A stretch of 34,638 nt of DNA, taken from contig WRED01000022.1 of assembly GCA_009779495.1 (NCBI GenBank), positions 1-34,638 of the forward strand, read 5' to 3'. Each line of letters begins with the position of its first letter. Position 1 is the stretch's first letter. Below the pieces are notes generated by a model, which was not told the origin of the DNA, did not search any database, and saw nothing but the letters and a program-made list of their open reading frames with translations. The position numbers and the translations under genes were made by a program. Source of the stretch: Oscillospiraceae bacterium. Its GTDB lineage: Bacteria > Bacillota > Clostridia > Oscillospirales > Acutalibacteraceae. This document shows positions 16,565 through 25,247 of this stretch, piece by piece.

Positions 16565-17584
16565 TCATCGCCGCGCAAAGTCCGCAGCAAGCAGCCGAGC
16601 CAGCTTCTCCGTCTCATAAAGGTCCGGCGCGCTTATCACGCAGGACGGCGAGTGGATATACCGGCACGGCAACGACAGGGTCAGCACCCGCACGCCCGCG
16701 CGGCTCTTGAATACGGCCGCCGCGTCGTTACTACCCGCGACAAGCGTTTTCGGCTGCGCTTTCACGCCGTTCTCGCGCGCCAGCTCGAACGCGCGGTCGA
16801 ACAAATCACGCGGATAAATCGTGCCCCTGTCCATGAACGAAATGGCTGCGCCGCCGCCCAACGCGCACACGCGTTTCTCGCCCTTTACGCCCGCGATGTC
16901 CGCCGCCGTCGTGGCCTCAAGCACGATCGAGTAGTCCGGCTCTACCGCGAACGCCGCCGCGAACGCCCCGCCCGATCCGGTTTCCTCCTGCGCCGTGAAA
17001 GCGAACCACGTGTCGAACTCCAGCTCGCCGCCGATCATATGCAGCATAAGCGCGCACCCGGCGCGGTCGTCTATGGCGCGGCCTTTGACAAAGCCATCGC
17101 CGAACTCCACAAAATCCGAGTCGAAATACGCCGCGTCGCCCACGCTGACCGCTTCCCCGGCCCGCGCTTTGGACGGCGCGCCGATGTCGATATACAACAT
17201 GTCCTTTTCCGGGTAATTTTCCTTTTCTTCACTTTTTAGCAGATGCACGGGTTTCACACCGATAACGCCCGGCACGAGCCGCCCGCCGACAAGCACGCTG
17301 CGTCCCGACAGCACAGACGCGTCTATGCCGCCGACCGTGTCAAACCTCAGGTAGCCGTCGTCCGTGATGAAAGTTACAATAAACCCAACTTCGTCCATAT
17401 GCGCCGCAAGCATGACCTTGTTTTTCGGCACCTGCCTGCCTTTCTTAAAGACGATCAGGTTCCCTGAATTGTCTGTGTGAAATTCCGCTTTATCTCTTAT
17501 TTGGGATATGATGTACTCTCGTACAGCGTCTTCACGGCCCGAAACTCCGTAAAGCCCGCAGAGCGATTCAAGCTTATTAAGCAT
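16565..17584 (-). CDS. M42-family aminopeptidase (glutamyl/deblocking type)
   Basis: Cytoplasmic di-metal aminopeptidase of 339 residues. Metal and catalytic motifs of the M42 family are present: AHMDEVGF (H62, D64), AIDDRAGCA (D172/D173), QEETGSGGA with the general-base Glu pair at 200-201, and a C-terminal YIHSPSCVI segment carrying a metal-ligand His. The start codon overlaps the end of the preceding paralogous gene within ATGCTTAATAAG, and GAGGGGAG lies upstream. The two proteins may form a mixed or alternative shell assembly, as M42 enzymes are usually dodecamers, but this is inference. Confidence 0.93.
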   Translation of the reverse strand: MLNKLESLCGLYGVSGREDAVREYIISQIRDKAEFHTDNSGNLIVFKKGRQVPKNKVMLAAHMDEVGFIVTFITDDGYLRFDTVGGIDASVLSGRSVLVGGRLVPGVIGVKPVHLLKSEEKENYPEKDMLYIDIGAPSKARAGEAVSVGDAAYFDSDFVEFGDGFVKGRAIDDRAGCALMLHMIGGELEFDTWFAFTAQEETGSGGAFAAAFAVEPDYSIVLEATTAADIAGVKGEKRVCALGGGAAISFMDRGTIYPRDLFDRAFELARENGVKAQPKTLVAGSNDAAAVFKSRAGVRVLTLSLPCRYIHSPSCVISAPDLYETEKLARLLAADFARR

Positions 17585-18608
17585 CCCCGGCCGCTCCCCT
17601 CTCCAAGATATATTCAGCCATCAGCCGCGCGGTGTTCCCGATGTCCTCAAGGCCGCAGACCTCCACAGCCGTATGCATATTCCGCTGCGGGATCGAGATC
17701 AGCGCCGTGCGCACACCCGCTTTTGAGAAAGCGATCCCGTCGGCGTTCGTGAACGTTTTGCCGCCCATAGCCTCGATGCCGTAAGGAATATTCTTCTCTT
17801 TCGCAATTTTAATGAACCTTTGGGACATGCCGTGATCCAGCGGCGGCGCCATGCCGATAAGCGGACCGCCGCCCAGCGGGAAAGTCTTTTCCGGCGGAAT
17901 TCCCAACGCCGCGCCAAAGGTCACGTCTACCGATATCGCTTCGTCCGCGCCGATGGCGTAGGCCGACGTCCGCGCGCCGCCGCCCGTGGACTCCTCCTGA
18001 ACCGTGAACGCGACCGATATTTTGCAGCCGTGTTCAACGCCCTTTAACAGCTCGAGGCACCGCAAAATCGCCGCCACGCCCGCACGGTCATCCAGCGCCG
18101 GGGACACGACTTTGCCGTCCAAAAGCTCCCTCTGCTTTGACTTGAATACGACCTTATCGCCGGCCGCGATCAGTTCTTTCGCTTTCCCGGCCGGCAAGCC
18201 CGTGTCGATAAAAAGCTTGTCGAAATCCTTTACCTTGCCGCTGTCCCCTTTTGAGAGATGCGGCGGCGTAGACGTGAAAACGCCGTAAAGCGTTTCACGC
18301 CCCAGTATCAACACTTCGGCGGCGGGCAGGACGCGTTTATCCGCGTCGCCGCAGGGCGCAACGCTCACAAAGCCATCTTCGTCCACATTTGTCACGATAA
18401 AGCCGATCTGGTCAATGTGCGCGTCAAGCAAAATGTGAATCGGACCATTACCCGTTTCACCGTGTACGCTGTGAAGCGCGTCCATTTTCGCGGGCATATA
18501 TTTGGAAAGCTCACGCATCGCCAAAAGCGACGCGGAGTCCTCGCCGCCCGTCACGCCGTAAGCGCCGCACAGCGAGAAAAGCAATGCTTTCAAGGGTTCT
18601 GTGCTCAT
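17577..18608 (-). CDS. M42-family aminopeptidase, second paralogue
   Basis: A 343-residue M42 peptidase with AHIDQIGF (H64, D66), ALDDRAGVA, QEESTGGGA and the C-terminal RNMHTAVEVC His segment. It shares the overall layout of the downstream gene but differs in detail, for example EEST in place of EETG after the general base. The ATG follows AGGTGTG. It overlaps its neighbour by 8 bp, which supports a tandem duplication with translational coupling. A palindromic repeat separates it from the upstream membrane-protein gene. Confidence 0.93.
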   Translation of the reverse strand: MSTEPLKALLFSLCGAYGVTGGEDSASLLAMRELSKYMPAKMDALHSVHGETGNGPIHILLDAHIDQIGFIVTNVDEDGFVSVAPCGDADKRVLPAAEVLILGRETLYGVFTSTPPHLSKGDSGKVKDFDKLFIDTGLPAGKAKELIAAGDKVVFKSKQRELLDGKVVSPALDDRAGVAAILRCLELLKGVEHGCKISVAFTVQEESTGGGARTSAYAIGADEAISVDVTFGAALGIPPEKTFPLGGGPLIGMAPPLDHGMSQRFIKIAKEKNIPYGIEAMGGKTFTNADGIAFSKAGVRTALISIPQRNMHTAVEVCGLEDIGNTARLMAEYILERGAAGDA

Positions 18609-18678
18609 TCAATCACACCTGTTTATAAAGTTTTAAGCTATTTTATTTTAGGGCTTTGTGTTGTATTTGTTGATTTCA

Positions 18679-18822
18679 ACCCCTCCGGCGCTGCGCGCCA
18701 CCTCCCCTTGCAGGAGAGGCAGTGGTTGCCGGTCGCTCAAGCCCCCCCTGCAAGGGGAGGTGGCACGCAGTGCCGGAGGGGTTTGGGAAATTCGAAGTCA
18801 ATACAAATATCTAAAAGAGCTA
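18679..18822. repeat. Nested palindromic repeat, copy 3, with conserved flank
   Basis: The palindrome 18679-18783 (arms AACCCCTCCGGCGCTGCGCG and GCAGTGCCGGAGGGGTTT, inner CCTCCCC/GGGGAGG hairpins) is followed by a 39-bp flank at 18784-18822, which is the reverse complement of the flank of copy 2. The flank reaches into the stop codon of the upstream membrane-protein gene. The 210-bp gap here holds nothing else I can identify. Confidence 0.85.
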
Positions 18823-19476
18823 AGTTTTGTTTGGCACAGTAACTTTTGTAAAATTCAGCACATAAATAACGGCCATCGCGACCAACGTGGGAGCCGTTTC
18901 CATAAAGCCGCTCAACATCAATATAATGCCTGCGACGAGGAGGATCATGTATACGATCGCGCCCCAAAAAAACTTTTTGAACCGCTTATCTTCCCTCGCA
19001 TTTTTAGCGATGATCAGGAAAAGGCACACAACGTTGACAACTCCATACAAAGCTGAGGTAAGCTGGTGCAAACGGAAACGAAACTCATCGAAAAAGACTT
19101 CGTAGGGCGGAAAAGTTGACGGAACAGGCACGGTAAACGTCAAAACAAGGGAGATAAGACCTATGTATTGCAGAATGGCGAGGGATTTCATGTGCCCAAG
19201 GCCGTATCTGCGGCGCAAATAGTCCAGATTCAGGAAAAAAGTGAGTGCGCACAAAATTCCCCATATGATAAAAAGTACCGGGTGGGCAAACATGGTCCGG
19301 CTCGTGGTTGACCAGCGGTGAAAAATATTCATCTCAGGGTCGGAGTAGTCAAGCATAAACATGTAGCAGAAAATGTAGCCCGCGCAGACAAGCAGTACTC
19401 CCTTGCACAGCTCCGCGTTTTCTGACAGCTTGAGCAGATATTGCTTTTTCTCCCTAACGGCTTCGGTTTTTTTCAT
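18820..19476 (-). CDS. Multi-pass membrane protein of unknown function
   Basis: A 218-residue protein that I do not recognise. Hydrophobic segments are visible at about 22-42, 64-83, 97-118, 141-160, 170-190 and 193-208, suggesting six membrane spans with short loops. The N-terminal 20 residues are charged (KKTEAVREKKQ). There is no obvious catalytic motif or repeat. AGGAGA precedes the ATG. It starts 12 bp after the U32 gene, so it is probably co-transcribed with it. Its last codons overlap the flank of palindromic repeat copy 3, so the true C-terminus may have been changed by the repeat. Confidence 0.75.
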   Translation of the reverse strand: MKKTEAVREKKQYLLKLSENAELCKGVLLVCAGYIFCYMFMLDYSDPEMNIFHRWSTTSRTMFAHPVLFIIWGILCALTFFLNLDYLRRRYGLGHMKSLAILQYIGLISLVLTFTVPVPSTFPPYEVFFDEFRFRLHQLTSALYGVVNVVCLFLIIAKNAREDKRFKKFFWGAIVYMILLVAGIILMLSGFMETAPTLVAMAVIYVLNFTKVTVPNKT

Positions 19477-19488
19477 TTTTTCGTTCTC

Positions 19489-20739
19489 CTATGTAATTAT
19501 TTTTCTGAGTATCGTACCCTCGCTCATGTCAAACGGCGCGTCAAACGCAATCGGTGCGTTCATCGTGAACCGCATTTTCGGGTGCGGCGTTGATTCTATC
19601 GGCTCGCCGTCCTCCGCGCACAGGTTTGCGGCCACAAATTTTCGCGGCGGCTTCCCCGGTTCAAGCGCTTCCAACTCGTCTCCTGCGAAGAATTTGTTTC
19701 GCTGCTCGCAGTAAAGCGTTCCGCCATCGCAATCGACCACGGTCGCCATAAGCTCACAATAACGCCTGTAACCGCCGTCCCGGAAAATCTCTGCGTTGGC
19801 CGACGGCGGGCCGAAGAAGAAGCCGGTGCAGTACTCGCGGTGACTGACCCTGTATACCTCTTCGAGGACCCATTTGGGCGGCAGTCCCCCGCGCGAATAC
19901 GCGTCGATCGCGCACCTGTAAGCGTTCGTTATGACAGAGACGTAGTAAAACGACTTCGCCCTGCCCTCGATTTTGAAGCTTGAGATTCCGGCGTCAATCA
20001 GCTCCGGGATATGGCCGATCATGCACAGGTCGCGGGCGTTGAGGATGTATGTCCCGTCACTGTTTTCGTCAACGGGGAAGTATTCGCCCGGCCGCGTCTC
20101 CTCCACAAGGGCGTATTTCCAGCGGCAAGGCTGGGCGCAGTCGCCGCGGTTTGAGTCGCGTCCCGTCATGTAATTCGACAACAGGCACCGCCCCGAAAAG
20201 GACACGCACATCGCGCCGTGGACGAAGCATTCCAGCTCTAGATCATCGGGCGTGTTTTCGCGTATCCCGCGCAGCTCTTTCAGTGATAGCTCGCGCGCCG
20301 GGATGATCCGCCTCGCGCCCATTTCGTAAAAGGCGTTCGCGGCCTCGCTGTTCGTGACGCCCGCCTGCGTCGAGATATGGACGGCGACGCCGGGCGCATG
20401 CTTTTTGATGAAGCTGAGAGTCCCGAGATCGGCGGCGATAAACGCGTCAACGCCGCAGTCAGCCGCCATGGGCAGAAATTCCCGCAGACGCGGCAGTTCG
20501 TCGTTTCGCGGAAGCGTATTGCATGTCAGGTAAACTTTTACGCCGTTTTTGTGGGCGAAAGCCACAGCGCCGCGAAGCTGCTCAGGCGCGAAGTTCGGCG
20601 GCGCGGTACGCATCCCGAATTGCGTCCCCGCAAGATAGACCGCGTCCGCGCCGAAGCGGACCGCCGATATCAGCGACTCCATGTCGCCGGCGGGGGACAG
20701 CAATTCGGGCAGATTGACTTTCAATTTTTCACTCTCCAC
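19489..20739 (-). CDS. U32 family peptidase (RlhA/YrrO-like)
   Basis: A 416-residue member of the U32 'collagenase-like' family. The family's characterised bacterial members act in tRNA or rRNA hydroxylation rather than proteolysis. The signature ECFVHGAMCVSFSGRCLLSN is at 170-189. Cys178, Cys185, Cys201 and Cys205 form the cluster expected to bind iron-sulfur. The N-terminus (LPELLSPAGDMESLISAVRF) is the usual TIM-barrel start. Two starts are possible: GTG at 20739, or TTG at 20724 with GGAG about 9 bases upstream; the TTG fits the ribosome-binding site better. It lies 1 bp after mltG, and a mltG-U32 pairing is common in Firmicutes. Confidence 0.93.
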   Translation of the reverse strand: MESEKLKVNLPELLSPAGDMESLISAVRFGADAVYLAGTQFGMRTAPPNFAPEQLRGAVAFAHKNGVKVYLTCNTLPRNDELPRLREFLPMAADCGVDAFIAADLGTLSFIKKHAPGVAVHISTQAGVTNSEAANAFYEMGARRIIPARELSLKELRGIRENTPDDLELECFVHGAMCVSFSGRCLLSNYMTGRDSNRGDCAQPCRWKYALVEETRPGEYFPVDENSDGTYILNARDLCMIGHIPELIDAGISSFKIEGRAKSFYYVSVITNAYRCAIDAYSRGGLPPKWVLEEVYRVSHREYCTGFFFGPPSANAEIFRDGGYRRYCELMATVVDCDGGTLYCEQRNKFFAGDELEALEPGKPPRKFVAANLCAEDGEPIESTPHPKMRFTMNAPIAFDAPFDMSEGTILRKIIT

Positions 20740-20740
20740 A

Positions 20741-22219
20741 TTACCGCGCGTTTTCCAGCGCGATCTGATTCTTGTAATTGCGGTGCTCCGCGTTGGTTTT
20801 TGCCATATAGATCTTGCCCTTTGAGTCGTGCTGGAAGAAATAGTAGCTCGTTTCCGCGGGGTACAGCGCGGCCCTTATCGCCGCCTCGCCCGGATTGCAA
20901 ATCGCGCCGGCGGGCAGCCTGTCGCAGATATACGTATTATACGTCCCCCAGAATTTATCGCCCAGCACGACGCCCACGACGGGCCTCACGTAATTCGTGA
21001 TGTAGTCGTAGGTCGAGTCGCAGTCCAGCGTCGGATAGTCTCGGTAATTCCTCAAACGGTTGTGCAGTACCGACGAGACAAGCGGCATCTGCTCCTCGTT
21101 GGCCGCCTCTCTCTGAATGATCGACGCTATCTTGATAATCTCGTCCACGGAGTAGCCGAGCTTCGCCGCTTGTTCGGCATACTCTTTGTTCCACTTGTCG
21201 TTGAAGTTTTTCAGGAAAGTCTCGATGACGCTGTTGGCATTGAGATCGAGGAAGAATTCATAGGTGTCGGGGAACATATAGCCCTCCAGCAGGAGATAGC
21301 GGTCGTCGCCCATGTTGCCCTTGGCCGACTGCAAAAAGTCATAGTTGAAGTTGACATTTTTGGCGGCGTTGTACAGGTATTCCGCATCGCACACCTTATA
21401 TTTTTGCAATTTGTTGAAAATCTGGTAGATCGTCCAGCCCTCCGGAAAGGCTAACGTTATCGTTTCGGAGTAATTCTGCCGCTCCTTGAGCTTGTTGAGC
21501 ATTCCCTCAAGGCCCATGCTGGACTTCAGGTAAAATATCCCGCTCAAATACTCCGTTTTTTTGTCGCCCGGCTTTTTCATCTTGTATATGACCTTGTAAA
21601 ACGTTTTGCAGAAAAACGGACGGCTTATGAGGTCGTTTTTTCCTAAAATGGTGATGATCTGATCCGTCGTCGCGTTTTCCGGGATCTCCACGGAAATCGG
21701 CTCGGATGTTTTATTGATCGCAAGAATATCGTTGAGCGTCGTGATCGCCAGCATTGACAAAATTCCGATGCACAGCGCTATCACGGCCAAAAACTTTGCG
21801 TAACCGGGTATGAGTCCTTTTCTTCTCGCTTTCGGCCTGCCCTGACGATTTTTCTGAGCCTGCGCGCGGGAGGCTGCAGACGTTCCGCTCCCGTTCGCGC
21901 GGTTACCGGGCTGCCGCAGAGACTGGGACTCACCTGTCCTGGCCGTGCGGTTTTCCCCCTGACGCTGCTGCCCTGACGACGAACTGTCATTATTTTTCCG
22001 CGCGTGGTTGGCGAAGTATATCTCACCCTTGTACTGCGGCAAATCGTCCGACATATATTCGTCGCCCAAAAAAACGTCGCGATCCTCCTCGATATGGACC
22101 TTGAAGTTCCTCACCTTTTCGCTTCTGTCCATATAGGAGTCGTTCGCGGCATCCATGCTGTCCGCGAAGATGTCGGCCGTATCATTTCTTTGATTGTCGT
22201 TTCCCATCATCACCATCAC
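20741..22219 (-). CDS. mltG: Endolytic peptidoglycan transglycosylase MltG
   Basis: Membrane-bound lytic transglycosylase that cleaves nascent glycan strands and sets their length. The 492-residue chain has a long, polar, Gln/Ser/Arg-rich cytoplasmic N-terminus (1-138), one membrane segment (about 141-166), a LysM-like region, and the YceG domain with EGYMFPDTY (312-320) and the catalytic Glu in ASIIQREAANEEQ (E371). The extended cytoplasmic tail is typical of Gram-positive MltG. The frame opens with GTG at 22219, then ATGs at 22216, 22210 and 22207. The ATG at 22210 has the best spacing to AAAGGG. It overlaps the end of the folate gene. Confidence 0.95.
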   Translation of the reverse strand: MMVMMGNDNQRNDTADIFADSMDAANDSYMDRSEKVRNFKVHIEEDRDVFLGDEYMSDDLPQYKGEIYFANHARKNNDSSSSGQQRQGENRTARTGESQSLRQPGNRANGSGTSAASRAQAQKNRQGRPKARRKGLIPGYAKFLAVIALCIGILSMLAITTLNDILAINKTSEPISVEIPENATTDQIITILGKNDLISRPFFCKTFYKVIYKMKKPGDKKTEYLSGIFYLKSSMGLEGMLNKLKERQNYSETITLAFPEGWTIYQIFNKLQKYKVCDAEYLYNAAKNVNFNYDFLQSAKGNMGDDRYLLLEGYMFPDTYEFFLDLNANSVIETFLKNFNDKWNKEYAEQAAKLGYSVDEIIKIASIIQREAANEEQMPLVSSVLHNRLRNYRDYPTLDCDSTYDYITNYVRPVVGVVLGDKFWGTYNTYICDRLPAGAICNPGEAAIRAALYPAETSYYFFQHDSKGKIYMAKTNAEHRNYKNQIALENAR

Positions 22220-22806
22220 CCTTTCCCTGCAAGGCTAACCACTATACACTTCTTCTCCGTTATCACCATGTCCACCTTTTGGTCGTAGTTTCCGTGCGGC
22301 AGCTCGCCGCTCATGCAATTCTCGTAGCAAATTCCGGCCGTTTTACCCTTAAAGTTGTACAGGAACCTGTCATAATAGCCTTTTCCGAAGCCCAGCCTGT
22401 ATCCCTGACTGTCGTAGGCGATGGCGGGCACGACGCAAAAGCCCTGCGAATAGTCCGTCAGCGGCTCGCACCGCTCCTTTATCGGAGTCAGCAGGCCGTA
22501 AGCGCCTACGCGCAGATCGTCGTAGGATGAGATAAAATAAAAGTCCATCTCACGGGTATCCTCGGAACAATCGGGCACTGCAACCTTTTTTCCCATACGC
22601 CACGCAGCGCGTATGATGGACTCCGTCCCAACCTCGATTTTTTTCGAGACATAGCACAAAATAACATCGCTTTCCCGAAAAGACCACAGCCCCGTCACCC
22701 TGTTGGCGATCTTTAAGTCCAGCCTGTTCTTTTCGTCCTCCGAAAGCGACAGGCGGACGTTCTTGTACTGTTCACGCAGTTCATTTTTGATCAGCTTCAA
22801 GTTCAT
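22216..22806 (-). CDS. 5-Formyltetrahydrofolate cyclo-ligase
   Basis: ATP-dependent enzyme that returns 5-formyl-THF to the active one-carbon pool as 5,10-methenyl-THF. The 196-residue length is normal. The conserved GFGKGYYDRFL motif is at 139-149, with the preceding VVPAIAYDSQGYRLG segment also typical. I chose the ATG at 22806 because TGAGGA lies just upstream; a GTG four codons earlier overlaps that site. The stop overlaps the mltG start region, indicating one operon. Confidence 0.94.
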   Translation of the reverse strand: MNLKLIKNELREQYKNVRLSLSEDEKNRLDLKIANRVTGLWSFRESDVILCYVSKKIEVGTESIIRAAWRMGKKVAVPDCSEDTREMDFYFISSYDDLRVGAYGLLTPIKERCEPLTDYSQGFCVVPAIAYDSQGYRLGFGKGYYDRFLYNFKGKTAGICYENCMSGELPHGNYDQKVDMVITEKKCIVVSLAGKG

Positions 22807-22837
22807 TGTCGTCCTCACGCGGTAAAATATTGCACCC

Positions 22838-23377
22838 CTACACGCATTGCATCATTTTTCTGAGCCGCTCCGCCTCCGCCTCGCCTTTTAGGTACGCAAC
22901 GAGCGCGAACCCGAACTCCAGCGCGGTTCCCGCCCCTCTGGACGTAATGATGTTCCCGTCGCGGCAGATGGCTTCACGCATCACGTCCGCGCCGTCAAGC
23001 TCCCGCTCATAGTCCGGGAAGCAGGCCGCTCTCCTGTTTTTCAGCAGTCCCATATGACCAAGAATGCTCGGCGCGGCGCAAATGGCGCCGATGAGCTTTC
23101 CCGATCCGGCGCAGAAGTCCACAAGCTCCCGCACATGCGATGATTCCTCCAGATTTTTTGTGCCGGGCATTCCGCCGGGAAGCACGATGCCCTCCAGCTC
23201 ATCCGTCCGCATGTCGTCCACCCCGGCGTCACAGATAGTGCTGATGCCATGAGAACCCACCGGGGTCATATTGCCTATACCGACCGTCTGAACCTCCACG
23301 CCCGCGCGGCGCAGGATATCGACCGGCGCAAAGGCCTCGATCTCTTCAAAGCCGTCGGCAAAAAAAACGTACACCAT
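22838..23377 (-). CDS. DJ-1/PfpI family protein
   Basis: A 179-residue class I glutamine-amidotransferase-like protein of the DJ-1/ThiJ/YajL type. The nucleophile-elbow Cys is at residue 100 in IGAICAAPSILG, and the acidic partner is in FADGFEEIE (residues 11-14). Family members act as glyoxalases, deglycase-like enzymes or redox chaperones; the specific role cannot be read from the sequence. The ATG follows GAGGGATA. It sits 31 bp before the 5-formyl-THF cyclo-ligase gene, in the tmk-mltG series. Confidence 0.92.
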   Translation of the reverse strand: MVYVFFADGFEEIEAFAPVDILRRAGVEVQTVGIGNMTPVGSHGISTICDAGVDDMRTDELEGIVLPGGMPGTKNLEESSHVRELVDFCAGSGKLIGAICAAPSILGHMGLLKNRRAACFPDYERELDGADVMREAICRDGNIITSRGAGTALEFGFALVAYLKGEAEAERLRKMMQCV

Positions 23378-23391
23378 AACATATCCCTCAC

Positions 23392-24255
23392 TTAATCAAG
23401 AATCAACCCAATATATGAATTTTCGCTCTGTCTTACCGCCGCTTCCGCCTCTCGCGAAACGGGAAAGATCATACCGCCGTCAATTGTATCTTTATCGCAG
23501 CCGTCCGCCCGCAGCCGAAGCTCAAACCGCTGTTCGCCGAAAGATTCCAGCAACGCCTTTGCCGCGCAAGAAAACGCGGCGGGAAGCGCGCAGAACTCGC
23601 TGACGTAAACCGTACCCCCGTCCCGCGACGCCAAAAGCCACGCGCAAAGCCGGCCGCAGTCAAAGACGCAGATTGATTTTCCGCGATATGCTTCATGCTC
23701 CTTGACGGCGTACCGCATGGCATTTTCGTCCCACAGGAACGCGCCGCCCACGTCCAGACACGCGTTGCGCAAAGCCGTGATTTCCGCGATGCCCGCCGGG
23801 CGTATCTCCCCTCCCTCACATGCTTTCGCGGACAATTCTTCGCGGCTGAACTCCCGCTTGATATACGTAAAGCATTTCAAAAAGCCGAAGCGCGCATAGT
23901 AACCGTACAGGCTTTCCTCGCCCGGCACAAGCGCGATATATGAGACTGAGTGTTCACGCGCGTGGGTTTTCGCCGCCTCCATCAGGCACGCCATGTGCCC
24001 TTGGCCGCGATACTCCGGGCGCGTGGCGGCGGCATAGAGGTAGTAAGCGGCGTAACGCCTGCCTGCCAGACTCATCTCTCCCGGCAGCAGGACCAGCTGC
24101 GACACGGGCTGACCGTTTTCTAAGGCGATCAGCGCGCCGGCGGATGGAAAGCGGTTTCGCATGAAAAAATCGATGTATTCGCCGCTGTCACGGAAAGAGC
24201 TTTTCCAGGTCTCGGCCATGGCGGGGATGTCGGATTTATTCGCGATTCGAATCAT
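23392..24255 (-). CDS. GNAT acetyltransferase, Eis-like
   Basis: A 287-residue acetyltransferase with an N-terminal GNAT fold, including the acetyl-CoA motif ATRPEYRGQGHMACLMEAA and the YYARFGFLKCF segment, followed by a second GNAT-like half and an SCP2-like C-terminal part, as in Eis-type proteins. Eis homologues acetylate aminoglycosides or peptides; the substrate here is unknown. I chose the ATG at 24255, with GAGGT 5 bases upstream, over the ATG at 24270, which lies inside the end of the previous gene. Confidence 0.85.
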   Translation of the reverse strand: MIRIANKSDIPAMAETWKSSFRDSGEYIDFFMRNRFPSAGALIALENGQPVSQLVLLPGEMSLAGRRYAAYYLYAAATRPEYRGQGHMACLMEAAKTHAREHSVSYIALVPGEESLYGYYARFGFLKCFTYIKREFSREELSAKACEGGEIRPAGIAEITALRNACLDVGGAFLWDENAMRYAVKEHEAYRGKSICVFDCGRLCAWLLASRDGGTVYVSEFCALPAAFSCAAKALLESFGEQRFELRLRADGCDKDTIDGGMIFPVSREAEAAVRQSENSYIGLILD

Positions 24256-24262
24256 GTCAACC

Positions 24263-25144
24263 TCAATCATTGTACTCCGCGGTATATTTTATCAGCAGCT
24301 TGTCCGGGTGATACGAGAGCTTCGCCTTGCGCAATCCCTCGTCCCCCTCGTCGTTTTCGCGGTTGACGAACGTGAAGCCGCTGATGGTGTTGGCCGCAAA
24401 TTCACGGTTGATCACCGGGTACGCGCCGCGCACATCGGAAAACGCTTTTTCAAAGTGCGTGCAGAACATATTGCCGCTCGCCGCCTCGCCCACCGTAAAC
24501 CCCACGACGCCGCTTTCCGTGCGGATCAGCGCGCCTTTCATCTCCAGCTCCGCGAAGTTCTTCAGCGCGCGTTTCAGCGCGATTTGCTCCCGGGCTATGC
24601 CTTTCGGGTCCTTGTTGCTGTTTTTGATCGCCCAAAGCTCGTTCATCACAAGGCATTCGGAGATGTTTTGTTCGCCTATTTCCTCGTATATCCACTGCGT
24701 GTCCTTCAAAAACGCAGCGATGTGGTTGCGCTTCGCGTGATATTTTTTTCCCGCAAGCTCGCTCAAATCCGACGTGCGGTAGATATAATCGAACAGGTTT
24801 CTATCCTCTTTCAGCGTAAAGCTTCCCGGAAAAAGCTCTTCGAGCCGTTCCTTGTCCCGCTCCGTCAGGCCGAACATGCGAAACGGATTGCCGCGCTGCT
24901 CCGCATCGCGCCGCATTTCGTTAAGACAGGTTTTCAGGTCGCCGCTTCCGGCCGGGAAACAGTAAATGCCGCTCCCGCTTTTTGAAAAAAAGAAATCCCC
25001 GTACCGCGTGATCTCGGAGCCGTATACTTCACTCCAACAAAAAATATTTCCAAACGTATATTCGCAGCCCTCTCGTCCGGCGCTGAAAATCAGATCTTTT
25101 ACCCAGGCTTTGTCCGATATTGACGGCGCCCAAAAGTCAAACAT
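24263..25144 (-). CDS. DUF2156 protein (phosphatidylglycerol lysyltransferase C-terminal-like)
   Basis: A 293-residue soluble protein matching the DUF2156 family, which is related by fold to the GNAT-like aminoacyl-transfer domain of MprF. Recognisable segments are EYTFGNIFCWSEVYG, EDRNLFDYIYRTSDLSEL, KKYHAKRNHIAAF and VINREFAANTISGFTFVNRENDEGDEGLRKAK. No membrane flippase domain is present, so it is not a full MprF. GGAGG precedes the ATG. Its stop overlaps the region before the acetyltransferase start, so these two GNAT-fold proteins are likely made together. Function unknown. Confidence 0.88.
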   Translation of the reverse strand: MFDFWAPSISDKAWVKDLIFSAGREGCEYTFGNIFCWSEVYGSEITRYGDFFFSKSGSGIYCFPAGSGDLKTCLNEMRRDAEQRGNPFRMFGLTERDKERLEELFPGSFTLKEDRNLFDYIYRTSDLSELAGKKYHAKRNHIAAFLKDTQWIYEEIGEQNISECLVMNELWAIKNSNKDPKGIAREQIALKRALKNFAELEMKGALIRTESGVVGFTVGEAASGNMFCTHFEKAFSDVRGAYPVINREFAANTISGFTFVNRENDEGDEGLRKAKLSYHPDKLLIKYTAEYND

Positions 25145-25217
25145 TCCCTAATAACCTCCATCCCGCCGCACCGTGCGGCGCAATACAATCAGACGTGAAA
25201 CGCGCGACGGTACAAAT

Positions 25218-25247
25218 AAGGGATGAAAATAAATCTTTCACGTTATT
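25218..25247. repeat. Short dispersed repeat, copy B (tmk 3' end)
   Basis: A 30-bp stretch (AAGGGATGAAAATAAATCTT followed by TCACGTTATT) that matches 14251-14280. It includes the last codons and stop of tmk and the start of the gap before the DUF2156 gene. Confidence 0.6.
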
